A DNA stretch of 64,000 bases, from NCBI RefSeq assembly GCF_951801035.1, contig NZ_CATOKT010000001.1; one strand, 5' to 3'. The position numbers and the translations under genes are program-made. Position 1 is the stretch's first letter, and each line of letters opens with the position of its first letter. The notes under the pieces are model-generated. The model did not search any database, had not been told where the DNA came from, and saw only the letters and a list, made by a program, of their open reading frames with translations. Below, piece by piece: positions 48,237-57,259 of the stretch. This DNA comes from Adlercreutzia sp910585575. Lineage in GTDB: Bacteria > Actinomycetota > Coriobacteriia > Coriobacteriales > Eggerthellaceae.

Positions 48237-51041
48237 ATGAGACCTACGACAACGGACATAATGCGCCGAGGTGCCCGCCGGGGCGTCGCCGTGCTGCTTG
48301 CGGTTGGCTTGGCAGCCAGCGGTTTGTTGGCCGGTTGCGCCACCTCCACCCCCGTGGCGGTACCCGCCCCTTCTGCTGAGACAAATGCTGTCATCGACGA
48401 TGAGTATCCGCCCCTGAAGGAGCGCTCAGCCGAGCAAGAGGCGGCGTTGGCCGAGGAGGAACGGGCCACCGATGTCGATGAGCTGGGCTATGTGCCGGGG
48501 CAAATTGTGGTGGTGTACGAGAGCGATGCCACGGAAGCCGAGCGCGAAGAGGCCGTCGAGTCGCTCGGCGCCGAGGAGAGCGGCGAGACGGCCGAGTTCG
48601 ATTCCGGGGATGTGTCCTCGGTGGCCATCGATGACGACATGACGGTGGAGACGGCAGTGCGCCAGGCCCAGGCCGAGGAGGCCGTTCAGTACGCCATGCC
48701 CAACTACGTGGTGGAGTTGTTCGACGATCCCGCAGCCGAGGCGCAAGGAGCCATCGGCTCCGATACGCGCAGCGCCGAGCAGTGGTACCTCGACTTCATC
48801 GATGCTCCCGAAGCGTGGGATCTGCTGCCACCGCGCACCAAGAACGACGAACCGGTAAAGGTGGCCGTGCTCGACACCGGCGCTTCGCTGTCCCACGCCG
48901 ATTTGACGAACGTCATCGACAAGGAGACGAGCGCCGAAGTAGTGTGGACCGACAGCAGCAGCGCGGCTTCGTGGAAGGCCGCGCCGTTGCGGGGCGACGG
49001 CTATACCAACGGCGGCATGACCGTCGATGAGTTCTCGAGCCACGGCACCCATGTGTCGGGCATCATCGCCGGCGAAGCCGGCAACGGCGGTATCCTCGGC
49101 GTTGCCTCGGGTGGCACTACGGCCAATGCCAACAAGCTGGTCGACCTGGTGGTAATTGACGCCTTCTCGCTTCTGGTGGAAAGCAACGGCACGAAAAAGG
49201 CGAACGCTACGCTGCAGGATTTGGTCTTCGCGCTGCTGTACGCTCGCGATGCCGGTTGCGACATTGTGAACATGAGCCTTGGCGTGCAGACGGACAACGA
49301 GAAGGTCGCCGCCCTCTTCGAGCAGCTCTGCGCCGAGCTCACCGAGAAGAACGACATGCTCGTTATCAGCGCGGCCGGCAACAGCAACACCACCGCCACC
49401 TGCTATCCGGCGGCCTGCGATTCCGTGCTGGGTGTCATCAGCATTTCCGAGCGCAAGAGCGTCAGCTCCTCGTCGCGGACGTTCCTGAATCCCGCCTGGG
49501 GCAACGGCGGCGAGACGGTGCTGCGCTCGTACTTCTCGAACTACGGAACTTGGTGCGACATCTCGGCTCCTGGCGAGAACATTCTCAGCACCTATCTTTC
49601 CGGCGGCAAAACGAACACCTACACCATCATGCAGGGCACTTCCATGGCCTGTCCGGTGGTTACCGGGGTGGCCGCGCTGGTGCTGGCCGCCGATCCCACA
49701 TTAAAGCCTGCCGAGGTGCGCCGCATTCTGTGCTCCACGGCGACGGATTTGTTCAACGAGGGCAAAGATGCGCAGACGGGCTACGGTGCCATCAACGCCC
49801 GCGCGGCGGTGGCCGCCGCCCTGGGAGAGCCCCTCGAGCCTCAGGACGTGCCGCAGCTCATCGACATCAACCAAGCCCAGGTGACCGTTTCTGCCCTCAC
49901 CTACACCGGGGCCACCCAAACGCCGCGCGTAACGGTGAAGCTCGACGGAAAGACGCTGGCGGAAGACACCGACTACGATGTGCGCTTTGCGGTATCCCCC
50001 AAGAAAGCGGGTAGCTACGAGGCCATCATCGAGGGCTATGGCGATTACACTGGTTCGAAGAAGGTGCCCTTCGCCGTGAGCCCGGCTGACGTGAGCGCGG
50101 CGAACATCCAAGTGAAGGATCAGGTGTACACGGGCAAGGCGCTCACGCCGCGCCCGGTGGTCACCTGGAAGAGCACTACCTTGGTGCAGGGCACCGACTA
50201 TACGGTGAGCTATGCCAACAACGTGAACGCGGGCACCGCCAAGGTGACTATTAAGGGCATCGGCAACTATACGGGGTCGCAGACGGCCACCTTTGCCATC
50301 GCCCGGGCTTCGCTCGACAACGCTGCCTCGACCAGCACGGACAAGGCTCCTGCGACGCCGGCTCCAGCTCCCGCGCCGGCTCCGGCCACCAACACCACGG
50401 CTTCTCCGGGGCCGGCTGCCGGCACCACGGTGACGGCACCGGTGAATAAGGCAAGTGCCCCGACGAAGTCCGCCAATCCGTCGGCCCCCGTGGCCGTAGC
50501 CAAGAAGAACCTGGCCGCCGCCTCCGTGTCGGGCGTTGCCGCTTCCTACGGTTATACGGGCAAGGCAATCAGCCCGCGCCCTGTGGTGCGCTATGGCGGC
50601 GTCTTGCTGCGGGAGGGCGTCGATTACACGGTGGGCTATCGCAACAACCGCGCGCTGGGCACGGCGGTGCTGACCATGACCGGCACCGGTTCCTACAAGG
50701 GCGCCCTGCAGCTGCGCTTCTCCATTAAGGCCCCCACGGTGAAAGCCCCCAAGCTGAGCAAGGTGAAGGCGGCGAAGAAGGCGTTTGCGGCCACCTGGAA
50801 AAAGGCCGCGGGCTCGGTGTCGTCCTACCAGTTGCAGTATTCCACGAGCAAGAAGTTCACCAAGAAGACGACAGCGACGGTGAAGGTAAAGACGTCGAGC
50901 AAGAGCAGCCTCTCCAAGACGGTGAAGAAGCTCAAGGCCAAGAAGACCTACTACGTGCGCGTGCGGACGGTCTACCAAGTGGGTGACAAGGCGTTTTACT
51001 CTTCGTGGTCCACGGTGAAAAAAGTAACGACGAAGCGGTAG
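48237..51041 (+). CDS. Subtilisin-like (S8) lipoprotein protease with Ig-like and FN3-like repeats
   Basis: This 934-residue protein has a lipoprotein signal (GLLAGC, lipid Cys at residue 34). The S8 domain carries catalytic Asp213 (VAVLDTGA), His269 (SHGTHVSGI) and Ser469 (GTSMACPVV), with the oxyanion Asn in ISAAGNSNTTA. An inhibitor-like propeptide region (about 60-180) contains GYVPGQIVVVYESDATEAER. The C-terminal third has three Ig-like repeats marked by the YTGxxxxPR pattern and a final FN3-like module rich in Lys. It should be a membrane-anchored extracellular protease. ATG 48237 follows AGGGAGAAC; an upstream GTG at 48189 is possible. The catalytic triad is complete. Confidence 0.92.
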   Translation: MRPTTTDIMRRGARRGVAVLLAVGLAASGLLAGCATSTPVAVPAPSAETNAVIDDEYPPLKERSAEQEAALAEEERATDVDELGYVPGQIVVVYESDATEAEREEAVESLGAEESGETAEFDSGDVSSVAIDDDMTVETAVRQAQAEEAVQYAMPNYVVELFDDPAAEAQGAIGSDTRSAEQWYLDFIDAPEAWDLLPPRTKNDEPVKVAVLDTGASLSHADLTNVIDKETSAEVVWTDSSSAASWKAAPLRGDGYTNGGMTVDEFSSHGTHVSGIIAGEAGNGGILGVASGGTTANANKLVDLVVIDAFSLLVESNGTKKANATLQDLVFALLYARDAGCDIVNMSLGVQTDNEKVAALFEQLCAELTEKNDMLVISAAGNSNTTATCYPAACDSVLGVISISERKSVSSSSRTFLNPAWGNGGETVLRSYFSNYGTWCDISAPGENILSTYLSGGKTNTYTIMQGTSMACPVVTGVAALVLAADPTLKPAEVRRILCSTATDLFNEGKDAQTGYGAINARAAVAAALGEPLEPQDVPQLIDINQAQVTVSALTYTGATQTPRVTVKLDGKTLAEDTDYDVRFAVSPKKAGSYEAIIEGYGDYTGSKKVPFAVSPADVSAANIQVKDQVYTGKALTPRPVVTWKSTTLVQGTDYTVSYANNVNAGTAKVTIKGIGNYTGSQTATFAIARASLDNAASTSTDKAPATPAPAPAPAPATNTTASPGPAAGTTVTAPVNKASAPTKSANPSAPVAVAKKNLAAASVSGVAASYGYTGKAISPRPVVRYGGVLLREGVDYTVGYRNNRALGTAVLTMTGTGSYKGALQLRFSIKAPTVKAPKLSKVKAAKKAFAATWKKAAGSVSSYQLQYSTSKKFTKKTTATVKVKTSSKSSLSKTVKKLKAKKTYYVRVRTVYQVGDKAFYSSWSTVKKVTTKR

Positions 51042-51167
51042 GGGCATGGCGGTCTTGAGGGGGCGTGCTATACTCTTCCCGAAATAGACGAGCGAAAGGC
51101 TGCAGGAGCGGAGGGCCGCGCGGATGCACCGCGACTTTCCGGGCAGCGTTTAAGATAGAAGGCCACC

Positions 51168-52430
51168 ATGGTAAATATTCCAAGCCCCGCAGTGGCTCTT
51201 GTGGGGCGTCACAACTCGGGTAAAACCACCCTTATCGAGGCGCTGATTGCCGAGTTGGTGAGCCGCGGCATTGACGTGGGCTCGATCAAGCATCATTCCC
51301 ACCGCGGGTTCGATATCGACTACCCGGGCAAAGACTCCTACCGCCATCGCGCGGCGGGCGCGTCCGAGACGGTTATCGCCGCCCCGGGACAGGTGGCGCG
51401 CATCAAAACCATCGAGGGCGAGGAGGAATGCTCCCAGCTGGTGCTGTCGATGCCGGGGCACGATATCATCGTGGTCGAGGGCTATCGGAAAAGCGGACTG
51501 CCTACTATCGAGATCATGCGCTCGGGCAATGAGGCCGACCAGCGCGCGGCCGAGGTGCTGCTGCGGGCTGCCCAGGCTGGACTTCCTCTTGATACCGATT
51601 TCACCCAGTTGGGTCGAGCGGCCGATCGGGAAGACGAGGCCGCTGCGGCCGATTTGCGCGAGAAGATGCCCACGGGCTCAACTATCGGCCTGGTCAGCGA
51701 TATCCCGGCAGCCCGCGAGGCGGCCCAGATCTACGGTCTCCCCGTGTTCGCCCTCGACGACACGGCCGGTCTCGCCGATTTTCTCGAGAGTCGCATTGTG
51801 CGCCCCCGCGTGACGGTGGTCATCCAGGCCGGTGGCGAGTCGCGTCGCATGGGGCGGTCGAAGGCGACGGTGCCCTTCGCGGGACGTCCGCTTATCTGCC
51901 GGCTCATCGAGCGCTTGGCTCCCGTGGCCGACGAGCTTATCATCACCACCAACGAGGCGCCGAACCTGGCGTTTCTGGCCGATGAATATCCCCAGCTCAA
52001 CATAACTCTCGTATCCGATCGCTACCACGAGCGCGGCGCCCTGCCCGGGCTGTATACGGCACTCGAAGCGGCGAGCAACCCCTACGTGGCCGTCGTGGCC
52101 TGCGACATGGTGTTCGCCAGCCCTCGGTTGGTGGTGGCCGAAGCCCTGGCCATGCACGAGAGCGGTGCCGACGTGGTAACCCCCCAGAACAAGCACGGCT
52201 TCGAACCGCTGCACGCCATGTATCGCAAGGACGGCTGCCTGGCCCCTGTGCGCGAGCGCGTCGAGGCGGGGGAGAAGCGCATGCAGAGTTTCTTCGACGA
52301 CCCGCGCGTCCAGGTGCTGCCGTTTGGGCAGGAGCAGGTTCTGGCCGTGGAGCCGCGCGGCGGATGCTTCATCAACGCGAACACGCCGGAAGATTTGGCT
52401 CGCATCGAGCAGTCCTACCTGGGCGAATAG
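51168..52430 (+). CDS. MobB-MobA fusion, molybdenum cofactor guanylyltransferase
   Basis: This 420-residue fusion has an N-terminal MobB GTPase-like domain (Walker A GRHNSGKTT, residues 13-21; KHHSHRGFDIDYPGKDS near 43). Its C-terminal MobA nucleotidyltransferase domain starts near residue 215 (VIQAGGESRRMGRSK, then DMVFAS and GFEPLHAMY). MobA attaches GMP to molybdopterin to make the bis-MGD cofactor used by DMSO-reductase-family enzymes, such as the one at 20090. The fusion ensures stoichiometry. It begins 126 bases after the protease gene and is followed at 18 bases by a ferredoxin gene, suggesting a two-gene unit. Confidence 0.93.
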   Translation: MVNIPSPAVALVGRHNSGKTTLIEALIAELVSRGIDVGSIKHHSHRGFDIDYPGKDSYRHRAAGASETVIAAPGQVARIKTIEGEEECSQLVLSMPGHDIIVVEGYRKSGLPTIEIMRSGNEADQRAAEVLLRAAQAGLPLDTDFTQLGRAADREDEAAAADLREKMPTGSTIGLVSDIPAAREAAQIYGLPVFALDDTAGLADFLESRIVRPRVTVVIQAGGESRRMGRSKATVPFAGRPLICRLIERLAPVADELIITTNEAPNLAFLADEYPQLNITLVSDRYHERGALPGLYTALEAASNPYVAVVACDMVFASPRLVVAEALAMHESGADVVTPQNKHGFEPLHAMYRKDGCLAPVRERVEAGEKRMQSFFDDPRVQVLPFGQEQVLAVEPRGGCFINANTPEDLARIEQSYLGE

Positions 52431-52448
52431 AGAAGGGGCGCGAAGGCC

Positions 52449-53612
52449 ATGCCAAGCTTGAACGACTTGATGGAGATGATGGACGCCTTGGAGACCAAGG
52501 CCGTCGTGACCATGCCCACCCGCTGCGTGGCGGTGCGCAACCGCAACGCGAAGTGCCGTCGCTGCGTCGAGGTGTGCTTCGCCGACGCCATCACCATTGA
52601 CAAAAACGAGCTCACCATCGACGCGGGTGCCTGCGTGGCCTGCGGTTCGTGTATTGCCGTCTGTCCCACCCAGGCGCTTATTCCCACCGATCCCATGGAG
52701 GAAGAGCTGGCTCACAGCGTGGCCCAGACGGTGCCCCTGGCCGAGGGCGCGGCGGTCATCGCCTGCGCGCGCATGGCTGCTCGGCAAACCGGCGACCCCG
52801 ACAAGTACTCGGTGGTGCCGTGCTTGGGACGCATGGAAGAGCAGCTCATGGTCGAGCTGGCCGCCCGCGATGTGAGCGACATCGTGCTCGTGGACGGCAC
52901 GTGCGCAACCTGCAAGTATCGTGCGGCGGTGCCGGCCATCGATGACACGGTGGAATCGGCTCGCACCCTGCTCGAGTCGGTCGGCTCTCAGGCGGTTATC
53001 ACGCGCACCTCCAGCTGGCCCGCAGCCGTGCAGGTGGAAGATCTGCGGAAGGCCGTGGGTGCCGCTCGGCGCGACTTCTTCACTCAAAGCGGCCACTACG
53101 CCAAGGACGTGGCGAAGTCGGCGGCCGAGAAAATGGTGAGCGACAAGCTGAAGCAGCTGAAGCTGCAAAAGGAAGAGGCCAGTCTGCGCGAGAAGCTGGG
53201 CGTGAAATCGGGGGCCGGTAAGATGCCCACCATCGCCGCCGATCGCAACATGGCCATTCTCGACGGCTTGGCGCGCATCGGCGAGCCGGTGGAAGAGGAG
53301 ATGTTCACGCGCATCTTCGGCGACGTGATCATCGATACCGAGCTTTGCTCGGGCTGCAACATGTGTGTCATGTTCTGCCCCACCGACGCCCTGCGCAAGG
53401 GCTACGACACGCACCCTGACGAAGACATGCAGTACCTTGAGTTCAGCGTAGCCGACTGCACGCAGTGCAACCTGTGCGTCGATGCCTGCTTGAAGAAGTG
53501 CATGGAGGTGGCGCCGGTGGTGTCCACAGCCGAGCTCTTTGATTTCGAGCCGCGCCTTATCGAGATTCCCAAACCGAAGAAGGGCAACAAGCTGTTCAAC
53601 CGCAATCGCTAG
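52449..53612 (+). CDS. Multi-cluster 4Fe-4S protein, paralogue of 16711-17904
   Basis: This 387-residue protein repeats the plan of the ferredoxin at 16711: N-terminal cluster pair (CRRCVEVCFADAI near residue 35; CVACGSCIAVCPTQA near 60), a central domain with PCLGRME and CATCKY, and a C-terminal pair (CSGCNMCVMFCPT near 299; CTQCNLCVDACLKKC near 338). A Lys/Glu-rich helical insertion (about 215-255) is specific to this copy. No signal or membrane helix. It follows the MobB-MobA gene by 18 bases, so the two are probably co-transcribed. Electron transfer linked to the molybdenum enzymes is the likeliest role. Confidence 0.75.
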   Translation: MPSLNDLMEMMDALETKAVVTMPTRCVAVRNRNAKCRRCVEVCFADAITIDKNELTIDAGACVACGSCIAVCPTQALIPTDPMEEELAHSVAQTVPLAEGAAVIACARMAARQTGDPDKYSVVPCLGRMEEQLMVELAARDVSDIVLVDGTCATCKYRAAVPAIDDTVESARTLLESVGSQAVITRTSSWPAAVQVEDLRKAVGAARRDFFTQSGHYAKDVAKSAAEKMVSDKLKQLKLQKEEASLREKLGVKSGAGKMPTIAADRNMAILDGLARIGEPVEEEMFTRIFGDVIIDTELCSGCNMCVMFCPTDALRKGYDTHPDEDMQYLEFSVADCTQCNLCVDACLKKCMEVAPVVSTAELFDFEPRLIEIPKPKKGNKLFNRNR

Positions 53613-53709
53613 GGGCCAAAGCCCGACGAGGCTGCGCCGATGGATTTGCGTGGAGGGGGCGTTGTCCCAGTGTCGTTGGCGCGGTAAGACGGCCGATGGG
53701 CCTTTCTCG

Positions 53710-53738
53710 TTTCGGCCCGTTTCGTTCCGTGGTATACT
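53710..53738 (+). promoter_or_regulatory. Candidate promoter of the amino acid ABC operon
   Basis: TTTCGG (53710-53715) and TATACT (53733-53738) are 17 bases apart. An imperfect hairpin (about 53746-53771, ACTTTAGTGCT with AGCACAGTAAAGT) follows immediately. Confidence 0.45.
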
Positions 53739-53821
53739 CTGCTCCACTTTAGTGCTTTAGCACAGTAAAGTTGTAAAGCGAGGGAAGCGAAGGGCTTCCG
53801 GTCCTATAAGGGAGGAACTTC

Positions 53822-54658
53822 ATGAAGAAACTGACGAAGCTGGCTGCGATGGCCGCAGCTCTGTGCCTGGGCGCGGCTCTGCTGGCCGGCTGCTCCGGCA
53901 GCAACGATGCCGCAAGCAGCAATGGCGCCGATGCCAATGGCGAAACCCCCACGCTCGTTGTGGGCCTCGACAGCGCCTACCCGCCCTACGGCTTCATTGG
54001 CGACGACGGCAACCTGACCGGCTTCGATATCGATTTGGCCACGCAGGTGGCCGAGCGCAACGGCTGGAACCTGAAGCTGGAGCCCATCGATTGGGACGCC
54101 AAGGACGCGCTGCTGAACCAGGGCACCATCAACTGCATTTGGAACGGCTTCACCATGGAGGGCCGCGAGGACAACTACACCTTCTCGAAGCCCTACATGC
54201 ACAACGAGCAGGTTGTCGTGGTGAAGAAGGATTCCGGCATCAACAGCCTGCAGGATCTGGCCGACAAGAACGTCATGACCCAGGTTGACTCCGCTGCCCT
54301 TGACGTTTTGGAAGGTGATCAGAAGGCTCTGGCCGACACCTTCGCCGGTGGCAAGGTGCAGCCCATTAGCGATTACAATACCGCCTTCATGCAGCTGGAG
54401 TCCGGCGGTGTGGATGCTGTGGCCTGCGACCTGTCCATTGCCGACTACCAGATGGCCGCCAAGCCCGACATGTTCGTGAAGCTGGAGCCCCTGTCCACCG
54501 AGAACTACGCCGTGGGCTTCAAGAAGGGCGACACCGAAATGGCCGAGGCTGTGAACAAGACCCTGAAGGAAATGTACGACGACGGCACCATCAAGCAGCT
54601 GTGCGAGAAGTGGGGCGAGTACGGGATTAGCATCGACAACTGGGTACTCGTCGATTAA
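53822..54658 (+). CDS. Polar amino acid ABC transporter substrate-binding lipoprotein
   Basis: This 278-residue lipoprotein has a lipobox LLAGC (Cys24) and an SBP_bac_3 fold: VVGLDSAYPPYGFIGDDGNLTGFDIDLA near residue 42-69, with NGFTMEGREDNYTFSKPYMH-type ligand residues near 105 and WGEYGISIDNWV at the C-terminus. It binds a polar amino acid and delivers it to the permease encoded downstream. A perfect hairpin covers its stop codon, and 312 bases separate it from the permease start, a common layout for producing more binding protein than permease. Confidence 0.92.
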   Translation: MKKLTKLAAMAAALCLGAALLAGCSGSNDAASSNGADANGETPTLVVGLDSAYPPYGFIGDDGNLTGFDIDLATQVAERNGWNLKLEPIDWDAKDALLNQGTINCIWNGFTMEGREDNYTFSKPYMHNEQVVVVKKDSGINSLQDLADKNVMTQVDSAALDVLEGDQKALADTFAGGKVQPISDYNTAFMQLESGGVDAVACDLSIADYQMAAKPDMFVKLEPLSTENYAVGFKKGDTEMAEAVNKTLKEMYDDGTIKQLCEKWGEYGISIDNWVLVD

Positions 54659-54678
54659 TTGCTTTGCAATTAATCGAC
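54650..54678 (+). promoter_or_regulatory. Perfect hairpin spanning the binding-protein stop codon
   Basis: GTCGATTAATTGC and GCAATTAATCGAC form a 13-base stem around TTT, with the TAA stop codon at 54656-54658 inside the left arm. It could stabilise the upstream message or attenuate the permease message. No U-run follows, so it is not a typical terminator. Confidence 0.75.
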
Positions 54679-54681
54679 CTT

Positions 54682-54762
54682 GACGCTGCGGTTCCGACAG
54701 GTCCGGTGTTCCGTTCGCCCTGGCGGGACGAACGTTCACGCCGACGCTGCGGTTCCGACAGG
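54682..54762. repeat. Two exact 20-base direct repeats within the ABC operon gap
   Basis: The 20-base unit at 54682-54701 (beginning GACGCTGCGG) recurs exactly at 54743-54762. The second copy continues into GACAGGCACCTGG, whose near-inverse CCAGGCACCTGTC is at 54832-54844. A further AACCTC/GAGGTT pair lies at about 54847-54882. The block resembles a REP-type intergenic array between the binding protein and permease genes. Confidence 0.65.
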
Positions 54763-54970
54763 CACCTGGCCTCGCACTTCACCGCTTTCCTTCGCGTACG
54801 AAGTACGCTCAGCCGCGGTTCAGCACGATTCCAGGCACCTGTCGCAACCTCGCTGACTTCCTTGGGCGAATTAGTGAGGTTGTAAAAATAAAAATATAAA
54901 AGGGAGGGTGAGGCTCTTTTTGGGCCTTGCCCTTTCGGTCGCTTGAGGGCGATGATGAGAGGAAGTGGAG

Positions 54971-55624
54971 ATGGAGTTCTCGGTCATGATGGGGATCCTC
55001 ATGGAGGGCTTTGCGCTGACGGCGCAGATCTTCGTGATTACCCTGGTGGGCTCGCTGCCCTTGGGCGTGGTGGTGGCCTTGGCGCGCATGAGCAAGTTCA
55101 GGCCGTTGGCGTGGATTGCCCAGCTGTACATCTCCATCCTACGTGGCACGCCGCTCATGCTGCAGTTGATGGCCATCATGTTCGGCCCCTACTATCTGCT
55201 GGGATTGAACATGGGCTCCGACTGGAAGTTCTGGGCCTGCGCTATCGGCTTCATCCTCAACTACGCCGCCTACTTCGCCGAAATTTACCGCTCGGGCATT
55301 CAGTCTATTCCGCGTGGCCAATACGAAGCGGCCAACGTGCTGGGCTACACCAAGGCCCAAACCTTCATGAAGATCATTCTGCCCCAGGTCATCAAGCGCA
55401 TTCTGCCGGCCATGGGCAACGAGATCATCACCCTGGTGAAGGACACGTCTCTGGCCTTCGTGCTGGGCATCATGGAAATGTTCTCGGCGGCCAAGGCTCT
55501 GGCGGCCAGCGAGGTGTCCATGGTTCCCTATGCCATCGCCGCTCTTATCTACTGGGTGTTCTGCCTGGTCATCGAATTTATTCTGAATCGCGTCGAGAAG
55601 CGTCTCGATTACTATCACGATTAG
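54971..55624 (+). CDS. Polar amino acid ABC transporter permease
   Basis: This 217-residue permease of the His/Glu/Gln/Arg type has about five helices and the conserved EAA loop (QYEAANVLGYTKAQTFMKII near residue 117). The ISILRGTPLMLQL segment near 56 is typical of the family. It probably acts as a homodimer with the ATPase encoded ten bases downstream. ATG 54971 is preferred over a GTG at 54965, because AGAGGA lies at a normal distance only for the ATG. Confidence 0.92.
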   Translation: MEFSVMMGILMEGFALTAQIFVITLVGSLPLGVVVALARMSKFRPLAWIAQLYISILRGTPLMLQLMAIMFGPYYLLGLNMGSDWKFWACAIGFILNYAAYFAEIYRSGIQSIPRGQYEAANVLGYTKAQTFMKIILPQVIKRILPAMGNEIITLVKDTSLAFVLGIMEMFSAAKALAASEVSMVPYAIAALIYWVFCLVIEFILNRVEKRLDYYHD

Positions 55625-55634
55625 GAGGCGTTTC

Positions 55635-56408
55635 ATGGAAAACAAAGCGGTTGTCACCCTCGCACAGGGCAAGAAGGCCTTTGGCGACAACGAGGTGCTG
55701 AAGGATATCTCTCTCACGGTAAACAAGGGCGACGTGTTGGCCATCATCGGCCCATCGGGCGGCGGCAAATCAACGCTGCTGCGCTGCCTCACCTTGCTGG
55801 AAACCCTGGACTCGGGCGATTTGTCTTACGGCGACCTGGTGGTATGCCAGAACAACGCCGAGGGTCGGGCCGTTTATGGCGGCAAGGACGTCATCGCCCA
55901 GGCGAAGACGCGCTTTGGTCTGGTGTTCCAGAACTTCAACCTGTTCCCGCACTACACCGTGCTGCAAAACGTCACCGATGCCCTCATCTGCGTGCAGAAA
56001 ATGCCTAAGGACCAGGCTCTGGCCCAGGGGCGCGCTCTGCTGGCGAAGATGGGCCTGGCCGATAAGGAGTCCATGGTGCCGTGCGATTTGTCCGGCGGCC
56101 AGCAGCAGCGCGTGGCCATTGCCCGCGCCATGGCCATGAATCCGGACGTGCTGTACTTCGATGAGCCCACCAGTGCCTTGGACCCGGAGCTCACCCGCGA
56201 AGTGCTCAAGGTTATTCGCGACTTGGCTGCCGAGCGCATGACCATGGTGATTGTGACCCACGAGATGGGCTTTGCCCGCGACGTAGCCGATCATCTCATC
56301 TTCATGGACGGCGGCGTCATTGTGGAGCAGGGCCCGGCCAGCGAGGTTATCAACAACCCGCAGCACGACCGCACCAAGGCCTTCCTCTCAAATTACGACC
56401 GCGATTAG
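55635..56408 (+). CDS. Polar amino acid ABC transporter ATP-binding protein
   Basis: This 257-residue ATPase carries Walker A GPSGGGKST near residue 39, the Q-loop VFQNFNLFPHYTVL near 97, signature LSGGQQQR near 155 and Walker B VLYFDEPTSALDPE near 172, followed by the H-loop in VTHEMGF. GlnQ/HisP-type family; it powers the permease at 54971. AGGAGG precedes the ATG. Immediately downstream begins the LytTR signalling trio after a gap of 130 bases. Confidence 0.94.
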   Translation: MENKAVVTLAQGKKAFGDNEVLKDISLTVNKGDVLAIIGPSGGGKSTLLRCLTLLETLDSGDLSYGDLVVCQNNAEGRAVYGGKDVIAQAKTRFGLVFQNFNLFPHYTVLQNVTDALICVQKMPKDQALAQGRALLAKMGLADKESMVPCDLSGGQQQRVAIARAMAMNPDVLYFDEPTSALDPELTREVLKVIRDLAAERMTMVIVTHEMGFARDVADHLIFMDGGVIVEQGPASEVINNPQHDRTKAFLSNYDRD

Positions 56409-56539
56409 GGAAGACGAGGCCCATCGCCGTTGCACCGCGAGCCGCGGGCAGCACAAAGCTCTACCTATCTGCAAAAAGGTTAGAGTGTGATACAGTGACG
56501 CCCTAGGTTTGTTAAGGCTTGAGAGGCATTGGGAGTGCT

Positions 56540-57250
56540 ATGCAGCGGCTCTTTATCATGGACGATGAGCAAATTGCGGCCGACGCGGTGCAAGAGGTGG
56601 TGGCCCGGAGCGCTTTCGCGGATCGCTTCGAAGTGACAGTGGTGCCAAGCATTGAAGAGCTGGAGCGTCGCGTGGCGGAAGGTGACGTTCCCGAAGTATT
56701 GCTTGCCGACATCAAGATGGGCGACGGGGAGGCCACGGGCATCGATGCGGTGCGACGCCTGTTTCCCGAAGGGTCGCCAACGCAGGTCATTTACGTCACG
56801 GGGTATATCGAATACTGCACGCCCGTTTACGAGACCGAGCATGTTTACTTTCTCACCAAGCCCGTCCAGCCGCAGGAGCTTGAGCGTGCTTTGGCCCGCG
56901 CCTTGAAAAACCTCGAGAAGCGCGGCGCATCCGCTCTGACTGTTAAGTTCGGCGGCGACATTGCTTCGGTGCCGTTTGAGGACATCGTGTATCTGGAAAG
57001 CAAGAGGCGCAAGGTCGAGGTGCACACGCGCCAGGGGTCTCAGGAAACCTACGCCACCATGGGCCAGGTGATTGAGCAGCTGCCCGACACGTTCTTCCAG
57101 TGCCATAAAAGCTTTATCGTAAATTTGGCCCAGGTGTCCAAACTCGATGGCGAGGGGCTGCTTTTGCGCAACGGCGCCAAGGTGCCCGTAAGCCAGCGTC
57201 GTCGCCAAGAAACGCGCGAGCGCTTCTTCAACTACCTGGGGAAGGCCTAG
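56540..57250 (+). CDS. LytTR-family response regulator with adjacent sensors
   Basis: This 236-residue regulator has a receiver domain (DDEQ near residue 9, phospho-acceptor Asp in VLLADIKMGDG near 57, Lys in FLTKPVQPQ) and a LytTR domain (VPFEDIVYLESKRRKVEVHT near 141, then QCHKSFIVNLAQV). GGGAG lies four bases before ATG 56540; the frame could begin at 56519 but without a ribosome site. The next two genes encode GHKL-type sensors, making an Agr-like or LytST-like set. It is separate from the ABC transporter operon upstream. Confidence 0.9.
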   Translation: MQRLFIMDDEQIAADAVQEVVARSAFADRFEVTVVPSIEELERRVAEGDVPEVLLADIKMGDGEATGIDAVRRLFPEGSPTQVIYVTGYIEYCTPVYETEHVYFLTKPVQPQELERALARALKNLEKRGASALTVKFGGDIASVPFEDIVYLESKRRKVEVHTRQGSQETYATMGQVIEQLPDTFFQCHKSFIVNLAQVSKLDGEGLLLRNGAKVPVSQRRRQETRERFFNYLGKA

Positions 57251-57259
57251 GCCTGGGTC

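Noticed and set aside
51678..53747. 689-residue minus-strand open frame
   Set aside because: It is antisense to the MobB-MobA and ferredoxin genes, both clearly coding on the plus strand.
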